64,000 nt of DNA from Pseudomonadales bacterium (GCA_029210125.1 JARGPR010000004.1:1-64000); one strand, 5' to 3'; positions 38,759 through 48,343 are shown, numbered from the stretch's first letter. Numbers and translations: made by a program. Notes: generated from the sequence alone by a model not told the origin.

Positions 38759-41149
38759 ATGAAACGGACTGATGTTAACGGTATAAGCAGATTTAAAAAC
38801 CCATTTTGGCCTGTCAGTGCTTTTGTACTGCTGGCAAATCCGATTTTTGTTTATGGTGAAGATGCCACACCCACTCTGCCTGTTCCCGAGGATTATCACT
38901 CAGCCCCCTTATTGGGTATCGGAACACTTAAATCGACGTTAGTTAACAACCAGGGTTCAGAAATTCAAACGAGTTATCAATCTGGTTATTACAAAGAGGT
39001 TGTCCATGAAGGCGTTACCGTAAGTTGGCCAGGTATGCTCGATGCCTTATTTATCGACGATGCTGGCCGATTTCGCGAAGATGGTAACGGAAATGCGCAG
39101 CTAGATACCGACCCTAATTGTACCGTCGATCCCGTCGTGGAGTTTTCATTTTCCGAAAGTTTTGACGTTACCTTTAGGCGTTCTGTGGGTTCATCCTGCA
39201 GTCCTGGGGGGCAAGTACAGTCGATCGATCAACTCCAGCCGATCTGGAGCGCGCAGAAGCAACTTGCCGAAATTGACCCGACCCAGCAACGAGGCTACAA
39301 CAGCATCGTTAATGGCTCAGCATCCGGTGGACGATATATCTTTACCTCAATGTCGGGTTCTCGAGTAGATTTTGATAAGAGCAGTATCAACACAAACAAC
39401 TACCAGTATTTTAATGTAGGTAGCGATAGCGAAGCGGCTGATATCGTTGATTTTATCCGCGGAAAAGAGGGTGTTAGCGGATTTCGAAACAGAACAATTA
39501 ATAGCAAAGCCTGGAGGTTGGGCGATATTGTTAATTCGACTCCGCTAGTGGTTGATAAGCCAACCGGTAATTACGATGTTCGTTATAACGATCCAACCTA
39601 CACGGCATTTAAGGTTAAATACCAAAACCGACGCCGAATGATCTATGTCGGGGCAAATGATGGCTTATTGCATGCGTTTAACGCTGGGTTCTGGAATCCG
39701 ATAAATCAGACATTTGAGCTGAAAAAGAGTGGCCATGAGGTTGAACATCCACTTGGTGCCGAAATATGGGCCTATGCGCCGGAAAACCTGCTCCCGCACT
39801 TGAAGTGGTTAACCGAGGCGGATTACTCTCACATCTACTATGTCGATGGTGCTCCACAGGCCTTCGATGTCAATATTTTTCCATCTGACAATGTTCACCC
39901 AAATGGCTGGGGAACTATTCTGGTAGTAGGTATGCGGCTTGGGGGCGGCCCTATTAGCGGTGAGTTCCGTTCCGCCTATATTGTTTTGGATATAACCGAT
40001 CCTGAATCACCTCCTGAACTGATAAAAGAGATCAGTCCCAACCACTTGAACTATACAACTAGCCAGCCGGCGTTGGTGAAGAAACGTGTTGCTGGTCCAG
40101 GTAATGACTGGTTTCATCCATCGGTGAATGAGTGGCAATTGGTTTTCGGATCTGGCCCTAATCAGTTAACGGGTGTTTTTTCGGATCTGACTAATTATCG
40201 CCTATTTCAATATGATCTCGTTTCTAGCGTCATATCAGAAACCGTTGTGAATGATGGAAACCGGTTCGTGGGTGCAATCAACCCAACTGATTTGAACGAT
40301 GATTTCCAGGATGACCTACTTTATTTTGGGACAGTTGCTCACGTTCCGGGAGCTAGTGTGTCAGCCGGTGGCGAACTCATGCGCGCCCAGTTGGGAGCTA
40401 CTCTGAATGTTTCTCGGGTACTCGACGCGGATCAACCAATATTCAATAGACCTATTACGACGACCGATGATAAGGGCGCACACTGGGTTTATGTGGGTTC
40501 TGGTATATTGTTTACCGAGGATGACAGGAGCTCAGCGGCTGACGGCACGTTTTACGGTATCAAAGAACCGGTTTCAGCAGGCAACCTGTCATTTTCTCAG
40601 GTACCAATGGGAGAACTTGTGGATACCACCAACGTGCAGGTTTTTGAGGATGGTAGTCTGGACAACGGTCCGACCATTGAGGTGGACGGAGAGGACAGAG
40701 TAGCATCAACTTTTTCCATGCTAGAGCATGGAATTGAAGGGCAGTCGGGTTGGTTGCGGGAGCTTGGAGATTCCCAGGATGCATCTGGCAGCAAGGTGTT
40801 GTCTTCAGCGAATCGATTGGGGAATACACTTTTTTACACGACTTACACAGCGAGCTCTGGTGAGGTTGGAAGTAGTGAGTTAACCGCGCTTTATTACAAA
40901 ACTGGTACTGCGAGTCCATCGAGTATTTTAGGGCAAGATTCAAATGTGGTTAATGTTGCGTCCCAGCCCTTGTCTGTGACCACCATCGATTTAGGCCCAG
41001 GCGCAAATAACGAGCCTAACGTAATTATGGCTCCAAGCGGTGTACCAGCTATTGTGGTGCCGGATTCTGTGGGTGGGTTGTCCTATTTGCCGTTATCGAC
41101 AGCACCGGTAATCGGCGGCCGTAAATCCTGGAGAATTTTGCCTCTTTGA
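38759..41149 (+). CDS. pilY1: PilY1-like type IV pilus tip protein, short form
   Basis: 796 residues with a signal peptide (about 1-33). The C-terminal PilY1 propeller domain is clear from AWRLGDIVNSTPLVV, MIYVGANDGLLHAFNAG, EIWAYAPENLLPHL and GWGTILVVGMRLGGG. A calcium-binding-loop-like DLNDDFQDD is at 511-519, where PilY1 proteins have their regulatory site. A second D-x-N-x-N loop (DGNGNAQLD, 108-116) is near the N-terminus. The N-terminal von Willebrand A region of ~1160-residue PilY1 proteins is absent. It is involved in pilus extension and surface sensing. It follows pilX by 10 bases. Confidence 0.88.
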   Translation: MKRTDVNGISRFKNPFWPVSAFVLLANPIFVYGEDATPTLPVPEDYHSAPLLGIGTLKSTLVNNQGSEIQTSYQSGYYKEVVHEGVTVSWPGMLDALFIDDAGRFREDGNGNAQLDTDPNCTVDPVVEFSFSESFDVTFRRSVGSSCSPGGQVQSIDQLQPIWSAQKQLAEIDPTQQRGYNSIVNGSASGGRYIFTSMSGSRVDFDKSSINTNNYQYFNVGSDSEAADIVDFIRGKEGVSGFRNRTINSKAWRLGDIVNSTPLVVDKPTGNYDVRYNDPTYTAFKVKYQNRRRMIYVGANDGLLHAFNAGFWNPINQTFELKKSGHEVEHPLGAEIWAYAPENLLPHLKWLTEADYSHIYYVDGAPQAFDVNIFPSDNVHPNGWGTILVVGMRLGGGPISGEFRSAYIVLDITDPESPPELIKEISPNHLNYTTSQPALVKKRVAGPGNDWFHPSVNEWQLVFGSGPNQLTGVFSDLTNYRLFQYDLVSSVISETVVNDGNRFVGAINPTDLNDDFQDDLLYFGTVAHVPGASVSAGGELMRAQLGATLNVSRVLDADQPIFNRPITTTDDKGAHWVYVGSGILFTEDDRSSAADGTFYGIKEPVSAGNLSFSQVPMGELVDTTNVQVFEDGSLDNGPTIEVDGEDRVASTFSMLEHGIEGQSGWLRELGDSQDASGSKVLSSANRLGNTLFYTTYTASSGEVGSSELTALYYKTGTASPSSILGQDSNVVNVASQPLSVTTIDLGPGANNEPNVIMAPSGVPAIVVPDSVGGLSYLPLSTAPVIGGRKSWRILPL

Positions 41150-41156
41150 GACTTGG

Positions 41157-41185
41157 GTACTGAGTTTTAGTCTAAAACTCAGTAC
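41157..41185. repeat. Near-perfect hairpin after pilY1
   Basis: GTACTGAGTTTTAG and CTAAAACTCAGTAC are exact reverse complements separated by a single T. The hairpin starts 8 bases after the pilY1 stop. No T tract follows on either strand. It probably protects or ends the pilVWXY1 mRNA before pilE, which has its own -10-like box at 41280-41285. Confidence 0.7.
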
Positions 41186-41258
41186 ATGATCGTTGGGCTT
41201 GTGATTGATAATGACGAGGAGCTCTCGTTTTACGCTGTTGGCGTGTTGCTAGAAACAA

Positions 41259-41285
41259 GCGTTATTGCATAACGCAGGCTATACT
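41259..41285 (+). promoter_or_regulatory. Possible promoter and operator of pilE
   Basis: Inverted repeat GCGTTAT / ATAACGC with a TGC spacer (41259-41275) sits just before TATACT (41280-41285), about 30 bases before the pilE ATG. A repressor or activator could bind there. The -35 region is not convincing. Confidence 0.4.
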
Positions 41286-41315
41286 GATTGGCCCATATAG
41301 TTTTTGAGTACGGAT

Positions 41316-41732
41316 ATGAACCATTTCGCTAGTCGTCATTCTGTAACCGGCTTCAGCCTGATTGAGCTTATGGTAGTTGTTGCGATTGTAGGGATTTTGG
41401 CATCAATTGCTTACCCAGCGTACCAGGATAGCATTCAGAAATCGCGCCGTTCCGATGCAAAAATTGCATTGGTTCAGGCTGCTGCATCTGAGGAGCGCTG
41501 GTTTTCCAGCAACAATGCCTATACCTCTAACGCCACGAATATTGGTGGCGTGCTGTCGCCTGAAGGGTACTATAATGTTGCGGTAGTTGCAGGTACGTTA
41601 ACCTACAGTATCACCGCCACGGCGGGTACTGAGCAGGCGGCTGATACAAACTGCAATACCTTTACCATCACCCAGACTGGTGCAAAGACTTCGAAGGATG
41701 ACGGCGCTGTAGTTTCAACCGGTTGCTGGTAA
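41316..41732 (+). CDS. pilE: Type IV minor pilin PilE
   Basis: 138 residues from ATG 41316. A TTG four codons upstream is also possible. Leader [12 protein letters not shown], then [25 protein letters not shown], with cleavage after G12 and Glu at +5. The C-terminal [13 protein letters not shown]...VVSTGCW forms the usual disulfide-bounded D-region. In P. aeruginosa the equivalent PilE follows pilY1/pilY2. pilY2 is absent here. It is a minor pilin rather than the major PilA. Confidence 0.92.
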   Translation: MNHFASRHSVTGFSLIELMVVVAIVGILASIAYPAYQDSIQKSRRSDAKIALVQAAASEERWFSSNNAYTSNATNIGGVLSPEGYYNVAVVAGTLTYSITATAGTEQAADTNCNTFTITQTGAKTSKDDGAVVSTGCW

Positions 41733-41868
41733 ATTGTTTAATAGATAAGCATTATTTCCAGCGTGCTTCATTTCTAATTTAATTTGTGTTTGCTGCAATA
41801 AATCCCCCGCCTTCTTTGCCCGCTCGAACCACCTAAAGCTGGCATTGCATAAAAATTACCTCTCTTTT

Positions 41869-41913
41869 GAGGTGCCTATAGAGATGCCCCTGGGCACCTC
41901 GGGGGGTTATACT
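41869..41913 (+). promoter_or_regulatory. Inverted repeat and -10 box upstream of thiO
   Basis: GAGGTGCC (41869-41876) and GGCACCTC (41893-41900) are exact reverse complements with a 16-base spacer. A -10-like TTATACT (41907-41913) follows. The arrangement looks like an operator at the -35 region. There is no TPP-riboswitch core sequence. Confidence 0.45.
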
Positions 41914-41940
41914 GGACCCTTTTTGTGGATCAACATAGCA

Positions 41941-43053
41941 GTGAGTGACTTTATAGTAATCGGTGGGGGCATCATCGGTATGCTCAGCAGTTACACATTA
42001 GCCTGCAAAGGTTTCTCTGTTAAGTTGATCGAAAGTCAGCGTTGTGGTCAGGAAGCATCCTGGGCAGGGGGCGGTATCGTCTCGCCATTAAACCCCTGGG
42101 ATTATCCTTCATCAATCACGAAGTTAGCCAGTTTATCGCAACGATCATACCCCTTACTGGTAGAACAATTACTGGACCGCACGGGTATCGATTCAGAACT
42201 ATATCAAACTGGAATGATGACGATCTTGCCTGACGATGATGATCTATCATCTCGGCAAGTTACAGAAAAAGCCCTTACCTGGGCAAATCAATATGATATC
42301 GAACTGGAGTCAGTTGAACCCTTTTTTATAGATCAATGTCAGCCGGGTCTGGGGCTGCACCCTCAGCAATGTTTGTGGCTGCCACGGGTTTGTAATGTTC
42401 GCAATCCACGCTTGCTTAGCGCTTTAAAAAAAGCGATATCACAACGACCGCTGATCAGTGTTCACGAAAATACACCGGTCACTGAACTCTTGTTTGAACA
42501 GCGAAAAGCACAGGGGGTGCTCACTAAAGCAGGGAAGTTTTATGCTGACAAGACGCTTGTTACCAGCGGTGCCTGGAGCCATCAGCTGCTAAACACAATT
42601 GGAGCTGGGGTAAAAATATGGCCGATTCGAGGCCAAATGCTGTTGTATAGACCGGGTCCGGAATTGTTAAATACCATCGTCCTATACGGTAATCGTTATT
42701 TGATCCCTCGCAAGGACGGCCATATTCTGGTCGGTAGTACATTGGAAAATGTCGGGTTTGATAAAACTACCACTGAGCAAGCTTGTGCGGAGCTGAAGGC
42801 ATTTGCGGAATCTATGTTACCGGCTTTAGCGGACTACCCCGTTATTCAGCAATGGGCGGGGTTACGCCCTGCCAGTCCAGCGGGTATTCCTCAAATTGGT
42901 CCGATACACGGGTATGAGAACCTGTTTATTAACGCAGGTCATTATAGAAACGGGGTGGTATTAGCCCCTGGTAGCGTGCAAATTTTGATAGATCAGATGT
43001 TGGGCCAACCGACTTCCCTTGACTGCGGGCCTTATCAACCCCTTGGCCATTAA
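41941..43053 (+). CDS. thiO: Glycine oxidase ThiO
   Basis: 370-residue FAD-dependent D-amino-acid/glycine oxidase from GTG 41941 (MSDFIVIGGGIIGMLSSYTLA). The open frame continues 32 codons upstream, but homology starts at the dinucleotide-binding GxGxxG. It oxidises glycine to dehydroglycine for the thiazole of thiamine. Other conserved segments are QEASWAGGGIVSPLNPW, GQMLLYRPG, GSTLENVGFDKTTT and the C-terminal GHYRNGVVLAPGS. Its placement between pilus genes and pilR is also seen in Pseudomonas (PA4548), where it is probably not functionally linked to pili. Confidence 0.92.
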   Translation: MSDFIVIGGGIIGMLSSYTLACKGFSVKLIESQRCGQEASWAGGGIVSPLNPWDYPSSITKLASLSQRSYPLLVEQLLDRTGIDSELYQTGMMTILPDDDDLSSRQVTEKALTWANQYDIELESVEPFFIDQCQPGLGLHPQQCLWLPRVCNVRNPRLLSALKKAISQRPLISVHENTPVTELLFEQRKAQGVLTKAGKFYADKTLVTSGAWSHQLLNTIGAGVKIWPIRGQMLLYRPGPELLNTIVLYGNRYLIPRKDGHILVGSTLENVGFDKTTTEQACAELKAFAESMLPALADYPVIQQWAGLRPASPAGIPQIGPIHGYENLFINAGHYRNGVVLAPGSVQILIDQMLGQPTSLDCGPYQPLGH

Positions 43054-43081
43054 TCTCTTAGGTTGTCAATTCCTGGGGTCA

Positions 43082-44494
43082 TTAGTCCGAGCCTGGTTGA
43101 TCCAGACCTAGCTTCTGCAACCGGTAGCGTAATGCTCGAAAGCTGATACCGAGTTTTTTTGCTGCGGCCGTGCGGTTCCAGCGTGTTTCTTCTAGGGCAG
43201 TGAGAATAGCCTTTTTTTCAATATCCGATAGATAGGTTTCCAGGGAAACCGAGGAAGATTCGCTGTCGTAGCTTGCAACTTTTGAAGAATCCAGCATCCT
43301 GGCTTTGTGATCAACGTCGCTATCAGTAGGGCTGCTTTGAATTTCATGGAGCTTTAGATCTGAAAGTTCGATTTGCTCGTCTTCGCAAAGAGTGAAAGCG
43401 CGCTCCAGAATATTCTCCAGCTCCCGCACATTGCCAGGGAAAGAGTAGGACTTAAGCGCATCGAGGGCTGAGCGGCTCAGAGTAGGCGCGGGCAACTGAT
43501 ACTCGGTCGAAATTTTTTGAAGTAATACCGTTGCGAGTTCGGGAATATCGTCGGCCCTGTTCCGCAAGCTGGGCACTTGCACCTCAATGACATTAATACG
43601 GTAATAGAGATCTTCACGGAATTCGTTATTCTCGACCGCATTCAGAAGATTCTTATGCGTTGCGCTCAATATGCGTACATTCACAGGTACCTCGGCCTGA
43701 GCGCCAATGGGACGCACCGATTTTTCCTGAATTGCCCGAAGCAGCTTAACCTGCATGCTAAGAGGCAGATCGGCAATTTCATCCAGAAACAGAGTGCCAT
43801 TTTCTGCTGCCTGGAACAGTCCGGGTTTGTCCGTTACCGCACCACTAAAACTGCCTTTTTTATAGCCAAAAAACTCGCTTTCCATTAAATCTGCCGGAAT
43901 GGCTGCACAGTTTACCGGTACAAATGGTCCTTCTGCACGCGGGCCAAGCTGATGAATCAGCCGCGCAACACGCTCCTTACCGGAGCCTGATTCGCCCTGG
44001 ATGTAGATCGGAGCCTGACTACGGGCAAGTTTGTGAATGCGTTGGCGCAACGCCCGCATGACGGGTGTTTTTCCCAAAAAGTCCGATTGCTGGTCAATAT
44101 CTTCTGTGCCTGGAGCTGAATCAAGCTGCAGTGCTGTTTCGACCAGTTCACGTAGCTGAGCAAGATCGATGGGCTTGGAGAGAAAATCGAATGCCCCAGC
44201 TTTTAGTGCATCAATAGCGGTTTCGACGCTGCCAAAGGCAGTAATCATAGCAACCGGTGTATTGGGATAGTTTGATTGAAGAAGTTTCACCAATTGCAGA
44301 CCGTCACCATCCGGCAAACGCATATCGGTTAAACAAAGATGGTATCGGTGGTTGGCGAGTTTTTGCTCGGCGGTTGCAACGCAATCCGCGCTATCAACTG
44401 CTAGCCCCATTCGGGTAAGGGTGATCTCAAGTAATTCACGTATGTCCGGTTCATCATCAATGATCAAGACTTTTTTTGATGTTTGTGTATTCAA
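43082..44494 (-). CDS. pilR: Sigma-54 response regulator PilR
   Basis: 470 residues, NtrC-type. REC domain with D13-D14 and phosphoacceptor D57 (LCLTDMRLPDGDG). AAA+ domain with Walker A GESGSGKERVAR, the sigma-54 contact loop as KKGSFSGAV (a variant of GAFTGA), Walker B TLFLDEIADLP and the arginine finger region. The Fis-type HTH at the C-terminus is WNRTAAAKKLGISFRALRYRLQKLGL. It activates pilA transcription. Its gene follows pilS by 19 bases. Confidence 0.96.
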   Translation of the reverse strand: MNTQTSKKVLIIDDEPDIRELLEITLTRMGLAVDSADCVATAEQKLANHRYHLCLTDMRLPDGDGLQLVKLLQSNYPNTPVAMITAFGSVETAIDALKAGAFDFLSKPIDLAQLRELVETALQLDSAPGTEDIDQQSDFLGKTPVMRALRQRIHKLARSQAPIYIQGESGSGKERVARLIHQLGPRAEGPFVPVNCAAIPADLMESEFFGYKKGSFSGAVTDKPGLFQAAENGTLFLDEIADLPLSMQVKLLRAIQEKSVRPIGAQAEVPVNVRILSATHKNLLNAVENNEFREDLYYRINVIEVQVPSLRNRADDIPELATVLLQKISTEYQLPAPTLSRSALDALKSYSFPGNVRELENILERAFTLCEDEQIELSDLKLHEIQSSPTDSDVDHKARMLDSSKVASYDSESSSVSLETYLSDIEKKAILTALEETRWNRTAAAKKLGISFRALRYRLQKLGLDQPGSD

Positions 44495-44513
44495 AATATA
44501 GTGGGTTAAAAGG

Positions 44514-46196
44514 TTAGTGGGTTAACCGTTGAGGGTGACTAAAGGTCAGTTTAAAACATGCGCCGCTGGATTCCGACTCAATCAGATCCAGTTGCGCCTG
44601 GTTTGCTTGGGCGAGCTCGCGGGAGATGTACAGACCAAGCCCCGTACCACTTCGTTCGGTAGTGTAAAAGGGTTCGAACAGATTTTCACGCTGCTCGGGG
44701 CTGATTCCCGCGCCTTGATCCTGTACCAAAATATAGGGTCGGCCCTGATCGATATTCTCCCCCACCACCACTTCAATGGTTGGCATGCCAGTGCGTTGTT
44801 TGCTATGGCGAATACCATTGTCGAACAGGTTAGTAAGTACCTGCATCAGCTGACCTCGATCAAATCGAACCATGCGCTGCTGCTCTTTGTTTAAAATAGT
44901 GACATCAGCCTCGGGGTGATTTTCTTTGTAGCTATCGACAAAAGTTCCCAGCCACGACATCAGCTCAATCTGCTCTGGCTCTGAGGGTTTGCCGCGGGAA
45001 AGCTGCAGGATATTTTCGATAATATCATTGGCGCGTACACTGTGACTTTGGGCAATGTTGACCAATTTTCGATCCGCCTCCGACAGGTCTGGCGATTCGT
45101 ACAGCAATTGAGCCGCGTGGCTGATAGCTCCAAGAGGGTTTCTGATTTCGTGGGCGATACTAGCGGTGAGGTTCCCCAGCGATGCTAACTTTAAATGTTG
45201 AGCTCGCTGCGTGATTTGTGAATGGTCCTCAAGAAATACCAGGGTTTCATCGGTTTTCCGGCTACCCAGTGCGGCGAAATTGGCCTGGATTTCGGGGCCG
45301 GATCCATTTGCCTTAAACAGCTCGGGACGTTGATCTGGCTGTCTTCTCCAACCCCGCAGCCTTTCAGTTAACTCCGGAATGGGTTTTGAATCGGAAATGC
45401 TAAGCTTCGGTTCACCCGAAATATCTGAGTGAGTAATATCTGCATGAACTAAATTTCGTGCGGAGCGATTCATCATTTTTATCTGATCATTTCCATCGAG
45501 CACCATGATGCCGGTTAACATGCGCTGGATGATCAGTTCGTTTAACTGTTGTAGATCATCTAACTCCTCCGCGCGCTGATCGGCCAATTTAGTACTGGAG
45601 CGAATTCTGCGTGCTAGATATTGCATCGACCATGACACCGCAAAATAGATTACGCCGTGTAAGCCCGCCTGAAAATAGAGGCGCTGTTCAGATCCGCCTG
45701 AAAGCGAAAGGTAAGCCTCGTTGCCGAGTACCGAAATCGAAGCCACTGCGGGTAGCAATAGTCCCATCTGTCCGGGAATCAGGATATTGCCCGCAGCTAA
45801 ATTGACAATCAGCAGGATACCCAGACCACTGGCGATACCGTCACTGGCATGCAGAAGCAGGGTGATTGCGGCAATATCGATCAGAATAATCGTATATAGC
45901 CAGCCTAATCGCGATCGTTCAGATCTACCAAAAAATAGTGACCCTGTGACCAAGGTGATGGCAACGTAGATGGCTGCCCCGTAAAGGTACAGATCAGGGT
46001 AGCGTCCGCCGACAAGAGCGTTATCTTTCACTCCCAAGCCTAGACCTAGCAGCAGCAGGCTGACCGCACTGACTATACGGTAGTAACTGTATACCCTAAA
46101 AAGCGTGGTGGTCCGTGCATCTAGAAACAGGGTTTGAAAAGCGAGTGGATCAGCGTGACCGCTATCCCCTTTTCTATTGCGGTTTTCAGGATTCAC
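44514..46196 (-). CDS. pilS: Sensor histidine kinase PilS
   Basis: 560 residues from GTG 46196, which overlaps the stop of the preceding small gene by 11 bases. The open frame extends 30 codons further without conserved sequence. Six hydrophobic segments (about residues 35-200) precede a PAS-like region and the DHp helix (SIAHEIRNPLGAISHAAQLL). The ATPase domain has NLFDNGIRHS, DQGAGISPEQR and GTGLGLYISREL. PilS senses pilin levels in the membrane in Pseudomonas and controls PilR. Confidence 0.95.
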   Translation of the reverse strand: MNPENRNRKGDSGHADPLAFQTLFLDARTTTLFRVYSYYRIVSAVSLLLLGLGLGVKDNALVGGRYPDLYLYGAAIYVAITLVTGSLFFGRSERSRLGWLYTIILIDIAAITLLLHASDGIASGLGILLIVNLAAGNILIPGQMGLLLPAVASISVLGNEAYLSLSGGSEQRLYFQAGLHGVIYFAVSWSMQYLARRIRSSTKLADQRAEELDDLQQLNELIIQRMLTGIMVLDGNDQIKMMNRSARNLVHADITHSDISGEPKLSISDSKPIPELTERLRGWRRQPDQRPELFKANGSGPEIQANFAALGSRKTDETLVFLEDHSQITQRAQHLKLASLGNLTASIAHEIRNPLGAISHAAQLLYESPDLSEADRKLVNIAQSHSVRANDIIENILQLSRGKPSEPEQIELMSWLGTFVDSYKENHPEADVTILNKEQQRMVRFDRGQLMQVLTNLFDNGIRHSKQRTGMPTIEVVVGENIDQGRPYILVQDQGAGISPEQRENLFEPFYTTERSGTGLGLYISRELAQANQAQLDLIESESSGACFKLTFSHPQRLTH

Positions 46197-46446
46197 GGTT
46201 TTCCTGCTTCGAAATTTTCTGGTGTTCCTCGGAACAAAAAAAGACGTCGTTATTGCCGATGGCCTCGGATTTCGGGAGATGAACACCGCAGTATCTGCAA
46301 GGAACCATCTGCTCGGCTTCGAGGTCTTGCGCCTCTTTTTGGTTTGAAGGCTGATTAGATTCGGAGCTTGATGCGCTGTTGCCGCGCTTTAACAAAAATA
46401 GTACCAGGCCAACTAAAACAATCAAAAATAGAATTCGTATTAACAC
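46186..46446 (-). CDS. PP0621-family small membrane protein with a zinc-ribbon-like motif
   Basis: 86 residues: one N-terminal transmembrane helix (about 3-20), a Ser/Gln-rich linker, and a C-terminal motif C50-x2-C53 ... C71-x3-H75 (PCRYCGVHLPKSEA then FFCSEEHQ) that could bind a metal. It belongs to the uncharacterised PP0621 family, which is often found upstream of pilS. It overlaps pilS by 11 bases, so translation is likely coupled. Function unknown. Confidence 0.82.
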   Translation of the reverse strand: MLIRILFLIVLVGLVLFLLKRGNSASSSESNQPSNQKEAQDLEAEQMVPCRYCGVHLPKSEAIGNNDVFFCSEEHQKISKQENRES

Positions 46447-46634
46447 TGTTTACCCGACTCCTTTTTCCCAACTCCAGTGGGTTCAAATTACCTCTGTGCA
46501 GGGCCAATTGAACCCTGAATACTCATAAGAGTTTAACCTATGAATCGATGGCACTACGATCTGTTTTGATTCTGTCTGCGTTTTTGACGAAAATAGCGCC
46601 CCACACTTTTAACTGAATCAGAAAGCCCACTCCC

Positions 46635-48320
46635 ATGACCCAATTCTTAAACGTTGTAATGGCCCAGCTCAACCCTCTAGTTGGGGATATTTATGCCAAT
46701 ACACAGCTAGTGATGGACAAATCTATCGAGGCATCAAGGGAGCTGAAAGCAGATGTCATTGTTTTTTCCGAGCTGATGTTGACGGCTTACCCGCCGGAAG
46801 ATCTATTGCTTCGCCCAAGTATGGAGCTACGAATTGCAGAAGCATTAAACAACATTAAGAGATTCAGCAAAGAAACCCCTGAGGTTCAAGAGCTTTATAT
46901 TGTATTGGGTTATCCCGCCGTACGGGGCGATCATCTCTACAACATGGCGGGGGTGATTCATCAGGGTGAACTGATCGCAGAATACGCCAAACAGTGCCTG
47001 CCCAATTATCAGGTGTTTGATGAAAAGCGTTACTTTGACGAAGGCAGCGAAGCCTGCATATTTGACATAAACGGCTTACCGGTAGCGCTTACAGTCTGTG
47101 AAGATATTTGGGAGCCAGGCCCGACCCAGCAAGCCACTGATCAGGGTGCGAAATTGATGCTTAACTTGAACGCATCACCCTTTCACGTTGGCAAAGCAGG
47201 ACGACGGCAGCAAGTACTAAAAGAGCGCGCCCTTCAGTCGAATATGCCCATCATCTATACCAATCAACTGGGCGGTCAGGATGAACTGATCTTTGATGGC
47301 GGCAGCATGGCGGTGAGTAGCGACGGAACGCTGCAATCATCTGCGCCTCTATTTGAGGAAGGTCTGTATCTGGCGGTTGTAGAGATTGAAGGCTTAAGTA
47401 CTGCTGGCGACCTAAGCTGCTCGATTAAGCCAGGCGAGATTGCTCCTACGTTATCGGAGCAAGCCAGCGCCTATCAAGCCCTGGTATTGGGCGTACGTGA
47501 TTATGTAAACAAAAACCACTTCGCAGGTATCGCGCTGGGCTTATCCGGAGGTATCGATTCTGGCCTGACCATCGCAATTGCCGTCGACGCGCTAGGCAAG
47601 GATCGTGTCCATGCGGTAATGATGCCCTTCAAATACACCTCGCAAATGAGTCTTGATGATGCGGCCGAGCAAGCTGAAATGTTGGGTGTGAAGTACTCAG
47701 TGATACCGATTGAGCCTATTTATAATACCTACATGGCAGCGCTTGAAGAGGAGTTTTCCGGTACCGAACGCGACACCACTGAGGAAAACCTGCAGGCGCG
47801 ATGCAGGGGTGTGATCATGATGGCGATCTCCAACAAAAAACGCCTGATGGTCTTAACCACGGGTAACAAAAGTGAGATGGCAGTGGGTTACGCGACTCTG
47901 TACGGTGATATGGTCGGTGGCTACGGTGTTCTAAAGGATACCTATAAAACCCTGGTGTTTGAGTTGGCGAGATACCGAAACACCCTGTCGCCAGCTATTC
48001 CTGTGCGGGTCATAGAACGGCCACCCTCGGCGGAATTGGCTCCTGATCAGAAAGATACCGATTCACTGCCAGACTACGATCAGCTCGATGAAATGCTGGA
48101 ACTCTATATTGAACACGACTACAGCGCCGATGCGATTGTGGCAGAGGGTTTCGACAAAGAGACGGTTTATCGGGTGGTTCGTCTGGTCGATCTAAACGAA
48201 TATAAACGTCGACAAGCGCCCATGGGCGCACGGATTACTCCAAGGGGTTTTGGTCGGGATCGTCGTTATCCGACGACATCGGGCTGGGCAATTGCAGATA
48301 AGCTCGAAGGCAAGAGATAG
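46635..48320 (+). CDS. nadE: Glutamine-dependent NAD+ synthetase NadE
   Basis: 561-residue fused enzyme. The N-terminal carbon-nitrogen hydrolase (glutaminase) domain has the Glu in VIVFSELMLTAYPPEDLL and the catalytic Cys in ALTVCEDIWEPG. The C-terminal NAD synthetase has the ATP-binding P-loop LGLSGGIDSGLTIAIA. It amidates nicotinate adenine dinucleotide using glutamine. The last codons and stop lie in the first copy of an 11-bp tandem repeat. Confidence 0.95.
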   Translation: MTQFLNVVMAQLNPLVGDIYANTQLVMDKSIEASRELKADVIVFSELMLTAYPPEDLLLRPSMELRIAEALNNIKRFSKETPEVQELYIVLGYPAVRGDHLYNMAGVIHQGELIAEYAKQCLPNYQVFDEKRYFDEGSEACIFDINGLPVALTVCEDIWEPGPTQQATDQGAKLMLNLNASPFHVGKAGRRQQVLKERALQSNMPIIYTNQLGGQDELIFDGGSMAVSSDGTLQSSAPLFEEGLYLAVVEIEGLSTAGDLSCSIKPGEIAPTLSEQASAYQALVLGVRDYVNKNHFAGIALGLSGGIDSGLTIAIAVDALGKDRVHAVMMPFKYTSQMSLDDAAEQAEMLGVKYSVIPIEPIYNTYMAALEEEFSGTERDTTEENLQARCRGVIMMAISNKKRLMVLTTGNKSEMAVGYATLYGDMVGGYGVLKDTYKTLVFELARYRNTLSPAIPVRVIERPPSAELAPDQKDTDSLPDYDQLDEMLELYIEHDYSADAIVAEGFDKETVYRVVRLVDLNEYKRRQAPMGARITPRGFGRDRRYPTTSGWAIADKLEGKR

Positions 48321-48343
48321 CCAAGAGATAGCCAAGAGATAGC
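48311..48343. repeat. Three tandem copies of an 11-bp unit at the nadE stop codon
   Basis: CAAGAGATAGC occurs three times without interruption (48311-48321, 48322-48332, 48333-48343), followed by degenerate copies of the GATAG element up to about 48366. The nadE TAG stop is in the first copy. Slippage here would change only the 3' untranslated region. Confidence 0.9.

Noticed and set aside
41733-41940. TPP riboswitch before thiO
   Set aside because: The CTGAGA and ACCTGA core sequences are absent; only an inverted repeat and a -10 box are seen.
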